Below are positions 1-6,201 of a DNA stretch of 11,344 nucleotides, piece by piece; the first letter of the stretch is position 1; the number at the start of each line of letters is the position of its first letter. The notes under the pieces were generated by a model. The model made no database searches and was not told where the DNA came from. It worked only from the letters and a program-made list of their open reading frames with translations. This DNA comes from Anaerolineaceae bacterium (GTDB lineage Bacteria; Chloroflexota; Anaerolineae; Anaerolineales; Anaerolineaceae): positions 1 through 11,344 of the forward strand of contig JACZIY010000547.1 of the NCBI GenBank assembly GCA_014860845.1. The letters run 5' to 3'. The translations under genes were made by a program, and so were the position numbers.

Positions 1-188
1 CCATAGATCGGAACGGTTGTCGTTGATGCCAGCATATAAATTGAAAATACCCAGCTATAGATGGATAAACCACCCAATTGCGCAACGATAGATGGCATAG
101 CAGTGGCAACAACAGTGCCTTCCATCGATGCAAGGAATAAACTTAGGATGACACCCGCCGTAATGATATTGATTCGTTTTTGAGACAA
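1..188 (-). CDS. MFS exporter of the DHA2 (EmrB/QacA) type, N-terminal fragment
   Basis: This is the first 62 codons of a gene that runs off the left edge of the window. The protein begins (L/M)SQKRINIITAGVILSLFLA and continues with an SMEGTVVATAMPSIVAQLGG stretch, then SWVFSIYMLASTTTVPIYG. This is the classic start of 14-helix drug:proton antiporters: helix 1 with the conserved D/E-G-T-V-V-ATAMP motif, then helix 2 leading toward motif A, which lies outside the window. The family exports toxic or amphipathic compounds across the inner membrane using the proton gradient; the substrate cannot be told. The start is TTG at 188-186. It is preceded by GGAGAG at a 7-base spacing, and an in-frame TAA lies two codons upstream, so a longer protein is excluded. 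A 12-bp palindrome sits about 34 bases upstream and may be an operator. The family call is firm; specificity is unknown. Confidence 0.88.
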   Translation of the reverse strand, partial: MSQKRINIITAGVILSLFLASMEGTVVATAMPSIVAQLGGLSIYSWVFSIYMLASTTTVPIY

Positions 189-221
189 GATTTAGCTCTC
201 CAAAATTTGGATGTGGGTGGA

Positions 222-233
222 TTGTTTAAACAA
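222..233. promoter_or_regulatory. 12-bp perfect palindrome upstream of the MFS gene, possible operator
   Basis: TTGTTTAAACAA is a perfect inverted repeat located 34 bases upstream of the TTG start of the minus-strand exporter. Drug exporters are often controlled by TetR- or MarR-type repressors that bind such sites. No regulator gene is in view and I cannot place a convincing -35/-10 pair around it, so the functional call is weak. AT-rich palindromes of this length also arise by chance. Confidence 0.22.
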
Positions 234-250
234 AGAAAAAATCCAGATGA

Positions 251-709
251 TTAAATTTTTGCTGCTTTCAGATAATTAAAAATAATCCAGTAAAATAAAA
301 TATCAAACAATATCATCAAGCCATCAAAAAGACCGATTGGTATTTGAATACTAACAACTAAGTCAATTATCACTACAATCAAAAGTAAATAAATATTTTT
401 ATTATGGTTCTTTTGTAAAAATATTCCAGCCAATAAGAACGCGAAGGCAAGCCCAAATCGCGTCAATGTTGAAAGCCATAATTCTTCGTTTTGAGAAGAT
501 GTCAGATCATACGAGGAAAACATGCTACTGATTCCCAAAATTACCCAGGCTGTAGCTTTAATAAATGATAAGGATTGTAGGTTCCTTATATTCTTGGAAA
601 ATGAGTTTAAATTGGAATTATTCTTCATTAATGACCAGATTGTTGAAAAAGGATATAAAAATATCGCGTAATTATAATTCAGTTTTAGTGTGATTTTCAT
701 CCTGTTCAT
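251..709 (-). CDS. Hypothetical four-helix membrane protein
   Basis: I do not recognise this 152-residue protein. After a basic, Asn-rich N-terminus it shows four hydrophobic segments at about residues 47-65, 82-99, 104-122 and 125-148, with short charged loops (for example QKNHNKN near 100-106). This pattern suggests a small integral membrane protein with both ends on the same side. It ends in a basic LKAAKI tail. The start is uncertain: the ATG at 709 (MNRMKI) has no clear Shine-Dalgarno sequence, and internal Met4 and Met28 (MKNNSN) are possible alternatives, although neither has a better ribosome site. Met28 would still keep all four helices. Lower-than-average GC and many AAT/AAA codons are evident. 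It lies between the exporter and the GlsB-like gene, separated from the latter by a terminator, so it is probably transcribed separately. No function is proposed. Confidence 0.6.
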   Translation of the reverse strand: MNRMKITLKLNYNYAIFLYPFSTIWSLMKNNSNLNSFSKNIRNLQSLSFIKATAWVILGISSMFSSYDLTSSQNEELWLSTLTRFGLAFAFLLAGIFLQKNHNKNIYLLLIVVIIDLVVSIQIPIGLFDGLMILFDILFYWIIFNYLKAAKI

Positions 710-756
710 CAGGGTTATAAATAGACAAATGAATTATCAAAACAATGTAGAAATTA

Positions 757-800
757 AAAAAACAACACCGTTCATAATAATTGGTGTTGTTTCTGTTTTT
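757..800 (-). terminator. Rho-independent terminator, probably bidirectional
   Basis: The arms AAACAACACC (760-769) and GGTGTTGTTT (783-792) form a perfect 10-bp stem with a 13-base loop. Read on the minus strand the stem runs into a T-tract (TTTTTTTAAT), so it fits the end of the GlsB-like gene, which stops at 829. On the plus strand it is also followed by a T-rich run, so it could work both ways. Confidence 0.75.
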
Positions 801-828
801 TATTTCTGATCTATTCAAAGAATTGAAT

Positions 829-1080
829 TTATCTCCTCAATAACTTGGCAATAAACAAAACAACAACAGAACCCAGGAAAGCGACAAGAATTGTTTGCAG
901 GTTGAATCCACTGATCGCGTTAGAAATATTTAGAAGTGCTCCAGCTAACCAACCCCCAACTAAAGCGCCAATCACTCCAATAATAATATTTCCAAGCAGG
1001 CCAAATCCCCGACCTTTCATGACTTTTCCTGCCAACCAGCCAGCAATTAATCCAACAATAATCCAGGTGAATAGCCCCAT
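829..1080 (-). CDS. GlsB/YeaQ/YmgE family stress-response membrane protein
   Basis: This is an 83-residue, very hydrophobic protein with three transmembrane segments (about 3-20, 27-50, 62-80). It has the family hallmarks: WIIVGLIAGWLAGKVMKG at the start, a GLLGNIIIGVIGALVGGWL glycine-rich middle helix, and a final helix ending KLLRR. Members of this family (also called transglycosylase-associated proteins) are small inner-membrane proteins of about 80-90 residues. They are often induced by general, acid or envelope stress; their molecular role is not established. The start is secure: AAAGGAG lies seven bases upstream of the ATG. The gene sits 77 bp downstream of the VIT-family gene on the same strand and ends 37 bp before a strong hairpin terminator, so it may be the last gene of a two-gene unit or have its own promoter in the gap. 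Confidence 0.93.
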   Translation of the reverse strand: MGLFTWIIVGLIAGWLAGKVMKGRGFGLLGNIIIGVIGALVGGWLAGALLNISNAISGFNLQTILVAFLGSVVVLFIAKLLRR

Positions 1081-1104
1081 TTCAAACTCCTTTCTTATGC
1101 AATC

Positions 1105-1133
1105 AGTTTATCAAAACGAAGCAATTATTACAA
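1105..1133 (-). promoter_or_regulatory. Candidate promoter for the GlsB-like gene
   Basis: Read on the minus strand, TTGTAA (1133-1128), a 17-base spacer and TAAACT (1110-1105), with TGA just before the -10 (an extended -10), fit a sigma-70-type promoter. It lies 25 bases upstream of the start codon. Each hexamer matches the consensus at four of six positions, so this is a moderate candidate only. Confidence 0.35.
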
Positions 1134-1157
1134 TATAAAGTATAAACATAAAATTGA

Positions 1158-1907
1158 TCAAGGTGTAACCGGCACTTTTAGTAATGCGCCCACAACATAT
1201 CCCGCCAGTGCAGATATGGTTCCAATGAGGGCAATTTCAAATCCACTTCTGACTGGTTTTCCAATCGTCACATGGGCTTTATAAGCGCCAACAATAAATA
1301 AGACGATACTGGTGAGAATAACGGATGCTACCATACTCCAGCCAATTGGTAAAAAAGCAAACGGGAGTAAAGGGATGATGGATCCTATAATCGCCGAAAT
1401 GCCCACAATAATCGCAGATTTAACAGCTGTACTTCGGTCTGCTGGAGACAATTTATGTTCTTCAGACATCATTACAGCCACCCAAACATCTTCGTTGGCA
1501 GTGATCGTATCCACGATTCTGGTTAACAAATTTCCTTGAAATCCTTTGGCTTGATAAATTTTTCGAATCTCATCTTTTTCTAAATTGGGCACATTCTGAA
1601 TGTGTCGATATTCACGTTCACGTTCACTTTCATAAAAATCTGCAGTGGCTAAAGTAGAGGTATAAGCGACAGCACCCATCGAAATAGATTCTGCAAAAGT
1701 TGCAGCCAAACCAGCCACTACCACCACTCTCACATCACTAGTTGCAGCTGCGACACCTAAAATCACCCCCAACACATTGACAAGTCCATCCTGTCCACCT
1801 AAGATGATCTCCGACAAATTCCATTCGCTTTTATGGGGATCTTTTTTATTATGGTGATATTCATCATCAAAGCTTTGAATACTTAATCCAGATTTGCTGT
1901 TATCCAT
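1158..1907 (-). CDS. VIT1/CCC1-family Fe(II)/Mn(II) transporter
   Basis: This 249-residue membrane protein belongs to the vacuolar iron transporter family, which moves ferrous iron or manganese across membranes. In bacteria it is thought to detoxify or export these metals. A charged, His-rich N-terminus (DDEYHHNKKDPHKSEWN) precedes helix 1 with the signature GGQDGLVNVLGVILGVAAAT at 37-56 (Asp40 in the metal path). Helix 2 follows with AESISMGAVAYTS at 72-84, where Glu73 and Met78 are typical of the translocation path. A cytosolic Glu-rich metal-binding segment comes next (ESEREREY at 93-100, then NLEKDEIRK, and VMMSEEHKLSP at 145-155). Three more helices lie at about 160-185, 188-209 and 222-243. 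Length and order match bacterial VIT proteins. GGGAGG precedes the ATG by three bases, rather close but usable. The neighbouring GlsB-like gene suggests a stress context. Confidence 0.92.
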   Translation of the reverse strand: MDNSKSGLSIQSFDDEYHHNKKDPHKSEWNLSEIILGGQDGLVNVLGVILGVAAATSDVRVVVVAGLAATFAESISMGAVAYTSTLATADFYESEREREYRHIQNVPNLEKDEIRKIYQAKGFQGNLLTRIVDTITANEDVWVAVMMSEEHKLSPADRSTAVKSAIIVGISAIIGSIIPLLPFAFLPIGWSMVASVILTSIVLFIVGAYKAHVTIGKPVRSGFEIALIGTISALAGYVVGALLKVPVTP

Positions 1908-1947
1908 AAACCTCCCAAAGTACCATTAATTTCTGCTTGATATTTTT

Positions 1948-1975
1948 AGTATATGAGATTTATAGAAATAAGCAA
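1948..1975 (-). promoter_or_regulatory. Candidate promoter for the VIT-family gene
   Basis: On the minus strand, TTGCTT (1975-1970), a 16-base spacer and TATACT (1953-1948) resemble sigma-70 elements; the -10 matches five of six positions and the -35 only three. It lies about 40 bases upstream of the start codon and is divergent from the promoter of the secreted-repeat gene. Confidence 0.4.
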
Positions 1976-1977
1976 TT

Positions 1978-2001
1978 CGGAAATTTGATTATCTATTTCC
2001 G
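1978..2001. repeat. Inverted repeat in the divergent intergenic region
   Basis: CGGAAAT (1978-1984) and ATTTCCG (1995-2001) form a 7-bp stem with a 10-base loop. It is followed on the plus strand by TTTTTATTA, so it resembles a weak terminator. No plus-strand gene lies upstream, so it may instead shield the downstream promoter from read-through or serve as a binding site. Its role is unknown. Confidence 0.3.
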
Positions 2002-2013
2002 TTTTTATTAATG

Positions 2014-2034
2014 TTCAAGTACAAAAAACTTGAA
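2014..2034. promoter_or_regulatory. Inverted repeat overlapping the -35 box, possible operator
   Basis: TTCAAGT (2014-2020) and ACTTGAA (2028-2034) are perfect 7-base arms separated by seven bases. The centre-to-centre distance is 14 bases, less than one and a half helical turns. The right arm covers most of the -35 hexamer (2030-2035) of the secreted-repeat gene, a position where a bound dimeric regulator would block RNA polymerase. No regulator is identified. Confidence 0.35.
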
Positions 2035-2058
2035 AATCAGGCAAAAAATCTGTACACT
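2030..2058 (+). promoter_or_regulatory. Promoter for the secreted three-repeat protein gene
   Basis: TTGAAA (2030-2035, five of six consensus bases), a 17-base spacer and TACACT (2053-2058, four of six) form a well-spaced sigma-70-type promoter. Transcription would begin near 2065 and leave a leader of about 100 bases before the start codon at 2168. Confidence 0.5.
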
Positions 2059-2167
2059 GAATGTTAGAGACCAGGTACTAACTTGGGAACTTTTATGAAC
2101 TGAATAACATCATTATTATGTATCCCTGATCAATCCCGGGACATCAAAATGAATGAAGGAGATTCTA

Positions 2168-3190
2168 ATGAAACGTTTTTTTATCCCATTTTTATTGTTA
2201 CTGGTTCTGGTAACTGCATTTGTTCCTCAATCAGTAGATAATGTTCAAGCTTCTACTATACCAACATTCAGCATTGTAAGTGTAGTTGAAGATTCTAAAG
2301 TAACCATCAAAACCTATAATTTTCCAAAAGATGTCGATTTTAAAGTTACGATGGGCAAATATGGCACTCAGGGTATTGGCGGAATTCTTGTGGCCACCAC
2401 TGATTCTGGCGATGGTGGCACCCTAACCTTGACGTATGATGTACCCGCGGATCTCAAGGGTTTAGACCGGATTGCTATTCGTCTGGAAGCAACCAGTGGC
2501 GGATATTACGCCTATAACTGGTTCTGGAATAACACCAGCGAAGTCAGCAGTGGCACAACCCCTGGGTATTCAGGAATTCCAACCTTTAGTATCGTCAGTG
2601 TCGAAGAAGATGCCAAAGTCACCATCAAAACCTATAACTTCCCCAAAGATGTGGATTTCAAAGTACTGATGGGGCAATATGGTACCAAAGGAATTGGCGG
2701 CACATTGGTTACGACTACCGATTCAGGTGATGGTGGTGTGCTCACATTAACATACGATATTCCTGAAGCACTGAAAGGACTGGATCGAATAGCTATTCGA
2801 TTAGAAGCAACCAGTGGTGGATATTATGCCTTCAATTGGTTCTGGAATAATGATAGTGAAGCAGCCACACCAACCGTTCCGGTCATCCCCGGCTACACAG
2901 GTATCCCAACATTCCTGATCAATGCTGTTGTTGAAGATTCTACGGTTACCATTAAGACAAATAATTTCCCGAAAGACATTGAATTCAAAGTTCTGATGGG
3001 AAAGTACGGAACCGCGGGTATTGGTGGAACCTTGGTCACCACAACAGGTTCTGGAGATGGTGGAGCATTAACCTTAACCTATGATATTCCTACAGCTTTG
3101 AAGGGGCTTGATCGAATCGCCATTCGCTTGGAAGCAACCAGCGGTGGTTACTATGCTTACAACTGGTTCTGGAATAACACATATCCGTAG
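2168..3190 (+). CDS. Secreted protein of three tandem 94-residue repeats
   Basis: This 340-residue protein starts at the ATG at 2168, which has AAGGAG six bases upstream; the ATG at 2153 is in frame but contains that ribosome site. A Sec signal peptide is clear: MKR, a Leu/Phe/Val-rich core, then VDNVQA followed by STIP, a likely cleavage after Ala28. The rest is three copies of a 94-residue unit joined by 12- and 15-residue Ser/Thr/Pro/Gly linkers. Each unit runs IPTFSIVSV..., TIKTYNFPKD, FKVLMGQYGT, GIGGTLV, SGDGG, LTLTYDIP, LKGLDRIAIRLEATSGGYY and NWFWNN. There are no cysteines and no membrane anchor or sorting motif. I recall similar units in exported proteins of Anaerolineae but know no assigned function; a beta-sandwich binding or cell-surface domain is a guess. 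The gene is monocistronic, with its own promoter and terminator. Confidence 0.85.
   Translation: MKRFFIPFLLLLVLVTAFVPQSVDNVQASTIPTFSIVSVVEDSKVTIKTYNFPKDVDFKVTMGKYGTQGIGGILVATTDSGDGGTLTLTYDVPADLKGLDRIAIRLEATSGGYYAYNWFWNNTSEVSSGTTPGYSGIPTFSIVSVEEDAKVTIKTYNFPKDVDFKVLMGQYGTKGIGGTLVTTTDSGDGGVLTLTYDIPEALKGLDRIAIRLEATSGGYYAFNWFWNNDSEAATPTVPVIPGYTGIPTFLINAVVEDSTVTIKTNNFPKDIEFKVLMGKYGTAGIGGTLVTTTGSGDGGALTLTYDIPTALKGLDRIAIRLEATSGGYYAYNWFWNNTYP
2258..2539 (+). repeat. Secreted-protein repeat unit 1
   Basis: First 94-codon unit, from IPTFS to WNNTS. It differs from unit 2 at 13 of 94 residues and from unit 3 at 17 of 94 by direct comparison. Its DNA differs from the other units at many synonymous positions. 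Confidence 0.85.
2576..2857 (+). repeat. Secreted-protein repeat unit 2
   Basis: Second 94-codon unit, from IPTFS to WNNDS, preceded by the linker EVSSGTTPGYSG. Exactly the same length as units 1 and 3, with no insertions or deletions. Confidence 0.85.
2903..3184 (+). repeat. Secreted-protein repeat unit 3
   Basis: Third 94-codon unit, from IPTFL to WNNTY, preceded by the linker EAATPTVPVIPGYTG and followed by one proline and the stop codon. It is the most diverged copy, mainly in its first 30 residues. Confidence 0.85.
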
Positions 3191-3224
3191 CAAGATTGTT
3201 TTACAATAATTAACAAATAAAATT

Positions 3225-3266
3225 CACAATCCTGGATGAGATATATCCAGGATTGTGGTTTTAATT
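3225..3266 (+). terminator. Rho-independent terminator after the secreted-protein gene
   Basis: CACAATCCTGGAT (3225-3237) and ATCCAGGATTGTG (3245-3257) make a perfect 13-bp stem with a 7-base loop, followed by GTTTTAATTTAATTT. It lies 34 bases past the stop codon and isolates the repeat-protein gene from the next operon. Confidence 0.88.
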
Positions 3267-3367
3267 TAATTTGAATTCAATATGGCCTTTCCTGGGCAAA
3301 AAAGATTTCTTTCGAATCCAAACATAATTTAAAAATTCCTGCAGGTTACGAGATTTTCACGTTCTCA

Positions 3368-3373
3368 TATAAA
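3368..3373 (+). promoter_or_regulatory. Candidate -10 element, possible leaderless start of the membrane-protein gene
   Basis: TATAAA at 3368-3373 lies 9 bases before the ATG at 3383. Transcription would begin at or just before the start codon, giving a leaderless or near-leaderless mRNA, consistent with the absence of any Shine-Dalgarno sequence. The -35 region (around 3346-3351, TTACGA) is poor. Confidence 0.25.
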
Positions 3374-3382
3374 ATAAACATT

Positions 3383-4870
3383 ATGTTTCCCACGTCTTCT
3401 GGAAAAATATCAACGAATCTCCCCTGGTTGGGAATTCTATTACTCATCATCCTCTCTATTTCGTTCTTACTTCCAGTATTACCGAACGATTTTTGGTGGT
3501 ACTTGAGGTTAGGTCAGGATATTATCTCGAACACCAGTGTTCCCTTGATTGACACCTACAGCAGCACTGTTTTTGGACAGTCAGTATCTTATCCAATGTG
3601 GTTATCAGCAGTCTTATTATTCATTTTTCATCAACTCGGTGACCTTACATTAGTAGTTTTTGCCCGTGGCTTGATGATTTCGGTTTTTTATTTATTCCTT
3701 TGGTTAATTTGTGTAAAAAAAGGGGCAGTAGGTTGGCTCGCTACGCTATTAACACTGGTGTGTGCCCTGGCAGGTGCTAACAATTGGGCGGTGCGCCCTC
3801 AAATGTTTGTTTATCCACTTTTCGGATCCATTTTATATTTATTATCCACAACGTCTGGAAATAAGAATTATGCAGACATGAAATCTGACAGTGGATTTTT
3901 ACAAGAAAATGAAAAAACTGATGAATTTTCAAAAAAATATTATTGGTTAATTCCCATCGCTCTGCTTTGGGCAAACTTGCATGGTTCTGTAATTATCTTA
4001 TTTTTGCTTGCTGGACCATATTTATTATTCCACGAAAGAAATAAAAAATTCTTTTTTGTCCTGATATTGGCTTTTTTGGCAACGTTTATAAATCCCCGAG
4101 GACCAACGCTATGGCTGGAAACAGGTCAATTAATCCAGGCTACCGGAAATCAATTCAGTCAGGAATGGAAACCCCCCATTAATTCTGGGTGGCAAATGAA
4201 CCTTTTCTTTCTTTGGTTCCTGACTTTCATACCCCTGATCAAATTTTCATTAAATAAATTACGAATTCATGAATGGATCTGGTTGTTGGGTTTTGGATGG
4301 ATGGCGTTTTCAGGTGTTCGTTATGTCGTGTGGTTCCTGGCTTTATTGCTAATCTTCTCCTCCTGGTTGCTTCAGGGATTAATAAAAAGAAAAATTGGTG
4401 GGTTTAGGTTCGAAATTCTAACATTCAATATCATTTTCTTTGTAATATTATTACTTCTTCCACTTGCTCTTCTGCCGGGAGTACGCGATAATTGGTGGAA
4501 GCAATCTCCAGAATCGATATCCAGAAATACACCGACCGCTGCTGCTGCCTGGCTAAAACAACACCCTGACCTGCCAGATCCTGTTTTCAATGATTATGTG
4601 TTTGGAAGTTATTTAATTTTCGCAGTACAGGATCGCCCCGTTTGGATCGATACAAGATTCTATCCATTCCCTGAAAAACTTTGGGAGGAATATCTTTCTA
4701 TATCCAATGCGGAAACTGGATGGTTACAGAAACTAAAAGAAAACGAGATCGGTACGTTATTTTTAGATAATTCCTCCCAAAAAAATCTAATCCTGGAAAT
4801 AAATATTTCTGGGTTTTATTGTGAAGTTTATCATGATGAGATCACGTCGATATTTTCAAAATGCGAATAA
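3383..4870 (+). CDS. Polytopic membrane protein, GT-C glycosyltransferase-like
   Basis: This 495-residue protein has a hydrophobic segment at 14-32, directly followed by PNDFWWYLRLGQDIISN at 34-50 in what should be an extracytoplasmic loop. About eight to ten further transmembrane segments follow (about 73-90, 92-110, 116-135, 141-156, 188-216, 222-236, 272-290, 297-329, 347-365). A soluble C-terminal domain of about 130 residues carries NDYVFGSYLIF (403-413) and RPVWIDTRFYPFP (418-430). An acidic residue beside an early helix and many helices recall GT-C enzymes that use polyprenyl-phosphate sugars, and similar uncharacterised proteins occur in Chloroflexota and other bacteria. The catalytic assignment is inference; no DXD or other diagnostic motif is certain. 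No Shine-Dalgarno sequence precedes the ATG. Its stop lies 21 bp before the DAO-family gene, so the two may be cotranscribed although their functions do not obviously match. Confidence 0.75.
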   Translation: MFPTSSGKISTNLPWLGILLLIILSISFLLPVLPNDFWWYLRLGQDIISNTSVPLIDTYSSTVFGQSVSYPMWLSAVLLFIFHQLGDLTLVVFARGLMISVFYLFLWLICVKKGAVGWLATLLTLVCALAGANNWAVRPQMFVYPLFGSILYLLSTTSGNKNYADMKSDSGFLQENEKTDEFSKKYYWLIPIALLWANLHGSVIILFLLAGPYLLFHERNKKFFFVLILAFLATFINPRGPTLWLETGQLIQATGNQFSQEWKPPINSGWQMNLFFLWFLTFIPLIKFSLNKLRIHEWIWLLGFGWMAFSGVRYVVWFLALLLIFSSWLLQGLIKRKIGGFRFEILTFNIIFFVILLLLPLALLPGVRDNWWKQSPESISRNTPTAAAAWLKQHPDLPDPVFNDYVFGSYLIFAVQDRPVWIDTRFYPFPEKLWEEYLSISNAETGWLQKLKENEIGTLFLDNSSQKNLILEINISGFYCEVYHDEITSIFSKCE

Positions 4871-4891
4871 ACTTATGTATTTTTATGGTTC

Positions 4892-6043
4892 ATGAAAAAT
4901 AATAATTATGATGTCATTATCATTGGAGCAGGTTTTGCTGGTTGTGCTCTCGCTTATCAATTTGCAAAAGCTCGAGTCCAGACATTATTGTTAGAAGGTG
5001 AAGATATCGGAAGCGGCACCTCTTCTGCCTGTGCAGGTAGAGCACAAATTATCGAAAGTGAAACTATAGAATATTTAAATATTGTTAAACGTGGTTTTTC
5101 CATGTTACCCAACTTGGGGAAAGAATTGGATGTGGATCTCGAGTGGGAATTACCTGGCCATTTAACCCTGTTTAATTCTCCACAAGAATTATCAGCTCAA
5201 CTTGAAAAAATCGACTGGCTAAGAAACATTGGATTTGAAGCAGAGTTTGTGGATCCTGCTTCGTTAAGAAAGTTAGAACCCTATCTGTCATCAGAGAATT
5301 GTATAGGTGCAATTCTATCAACCGAAGGACACCTTAACCCATTCAGGTTTTGCTGGGGTTACTTGCATGCAGCCAAAAAATTCGGAGTTGCTATCAAAAC
5401 TCATACAAAAGTTACCGATTTTTTGGTGAATAAAAATATGTTAATCGGCGTCAAAGCGAATCAGAACACTTATTATGCCAAGGTAATCATTCTGGCAACT
5501 GGAGCATGGACTGGTTCACTTTCCAGAAAGATGGATATACAATTACCGATTTCATTTACAAAAGCAGAAGCTATGGTGAGCGAACCTTTGCCAAAAATCC
5601 TTGACCATCACATAGGCACCAGCAGTTTCTATGAGTCTGTTCATGGAAACAATAAGAGTGTGACCCTGGGATTAGGGCAACATCGAAAAGGCTGTCTTTT
5701 AATTTCTAATGCGATCCAACCCTCAAAGAGAATTGATTTTCTTAGTAGTGCATGGGGAATGCCAGCTATTAATCGAAAAATGAAAGAGATATTTCCGTCT
5801 TTAAACCAAGTAAGAATCATACGAAACTGGTCAGCACCAAGTCCTTTTTCAGAGGATTATCAGCCTGTGATCGGTTGGATTCCACAATTGACAAATCTCT
5901 ATATTGCCACAGCATTTCATCTTGCTATTCCAACAATTCCGCTCATTTCAGAAATAATCACGGAGCACATCTTAAAAACGGATAATATTGAAATGGAACA
6001 ATTTTTATCACCATTTTCTCCATCCAGATTCTTTCATGATTGA
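4892..6043 (+). CDS. DAO-family FAD-dependent oxidoreductase (first paralogue)
   Basis: This 383-residue flavoprotein belongs to the D-amino-acid/glycine/sarcosine oxidase (DAO) family, which oxidises the C-N bond of amines and amino acids with FAD. The N-terminal Rossmann motif is DVIIIGAGFAGCALAYQFA (7-25), with the ribose-binding Glu36 ending strand 2. SGTSSACAGRAQI (41-53) is the pyrophosphate-side loop, GHLNPFRFCW (146-155) begins the substrate domain, and ATGAWTG (202-208) is the second FAD contact. The C-terminal FAD loop WSAPSPFSEDYQPVIGW (313-329) is recognisable, and the end (FLSPFSPSRF) is typical. The usual glycine/histidine-rich segment after it (GHxGxG) is replaced by TAFHLAIPTIPLI (340-352). 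No Cys for covalent FAD is evident at the sarcosine-oxidase position. Substrate is unknown; context suggests an N-methyl or small amine. It resembles the gene at 8305 from end to end. No strong ribosome site is visible. Confidence 0.85.
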   Translation: MKNNNYDVIIIGAGFAGCALAYQFAKARVQTLLLEGEDIGSGTSSACAGRAQIIESETIEYLNIVKRGFSMLPNLGKELDVDLEWELPGHLTLFNSPQELSAQLEKIDWLRNIGFEAEFVDPASLRKLEPYLSSENCIGAILSTEGHLNPFRFCWGYLHAAKKFGVAIKTHTKVTDFLVNKNMLIGVKANQNTYYAKVIILATGAWTGSLSRKMDIQLPISFTKAEAMVSEPLPKILDHHIGTSSFYESVHGNNKSVTLGLGQHRKGCLLISNAIQPSKRIDFLSSAWGMPAINRKMKEIFPSLNQVRIIRNWSAPSPFSEDYQPVIGWIPQLTNLYIATAFHLAIPTIPLISEIITEHILKTDNIEMEQFLSPFSPSRFFHD

Positions 6044-6067
6044 AGAATTTCTTACTTTTGTTTATTC

Positions 6068-6096
6068 AGTCACTCTAAATATAATTTAGTTTGACT
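6068..6096. promoter_or_regulatory. 29-bp palindrome overlapping the -35 box, likely operator
   Basis: AGTCA, CT, CTAAAT, ATA, ATTTAG, TT, TGACT: eleven of thirteen positions in each arm pair around a 3-base centre. The right arm contains the -35 hexamer TTGACT. A palindrome in this place is typical of a dimeric repressor site. It could also form a hairpin ending the upstream unit, but no T-tract follows it. Confidence 0.5.
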
Positions 6097-6119
6097 AATA
6101 TTTCCCTATGTGATTTAAT
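6091..6119 (+). promoter_or_regulatory. Promoter of the C1 gene cluster
   Basis: TTGACT (6091-6096, five of six), a 17-base spacer ending in TGA (extended -10), and TTTAAT (6114-6119, five of six) form the best sigma-70-type promoter in the window. Start of transcription is expected near 6126, giving a leader of about 75 bases before the LLM gene at 6202. Confidence 0.6.
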
Positions 6120-6201
6120 AATTTTAACTGAAATTATTGCCAATATTTTCAATTCAAAATAATCAAATTAACCATTCGCCAGCGAAGAAAGTTATTAAAT
6201 C

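Noticed and set aside
845..1138. Plus-strand open frame of about 97 codons
   Set aside because: It lies antisense to the GlsB-like gene, which has a strong ribosome site and clear family motifs. The opposite-frame protein is Pro/Ile rich with no recognisable features.
2153..2167. Start of the secreted protein at the ATG at 2153
   Set aside because: The ribosome site AAGGAG (2156-2161) lies inside that extension at the ideal distance from the ATG at 2168, which also gives a typical signal peptide start (MKRFF).
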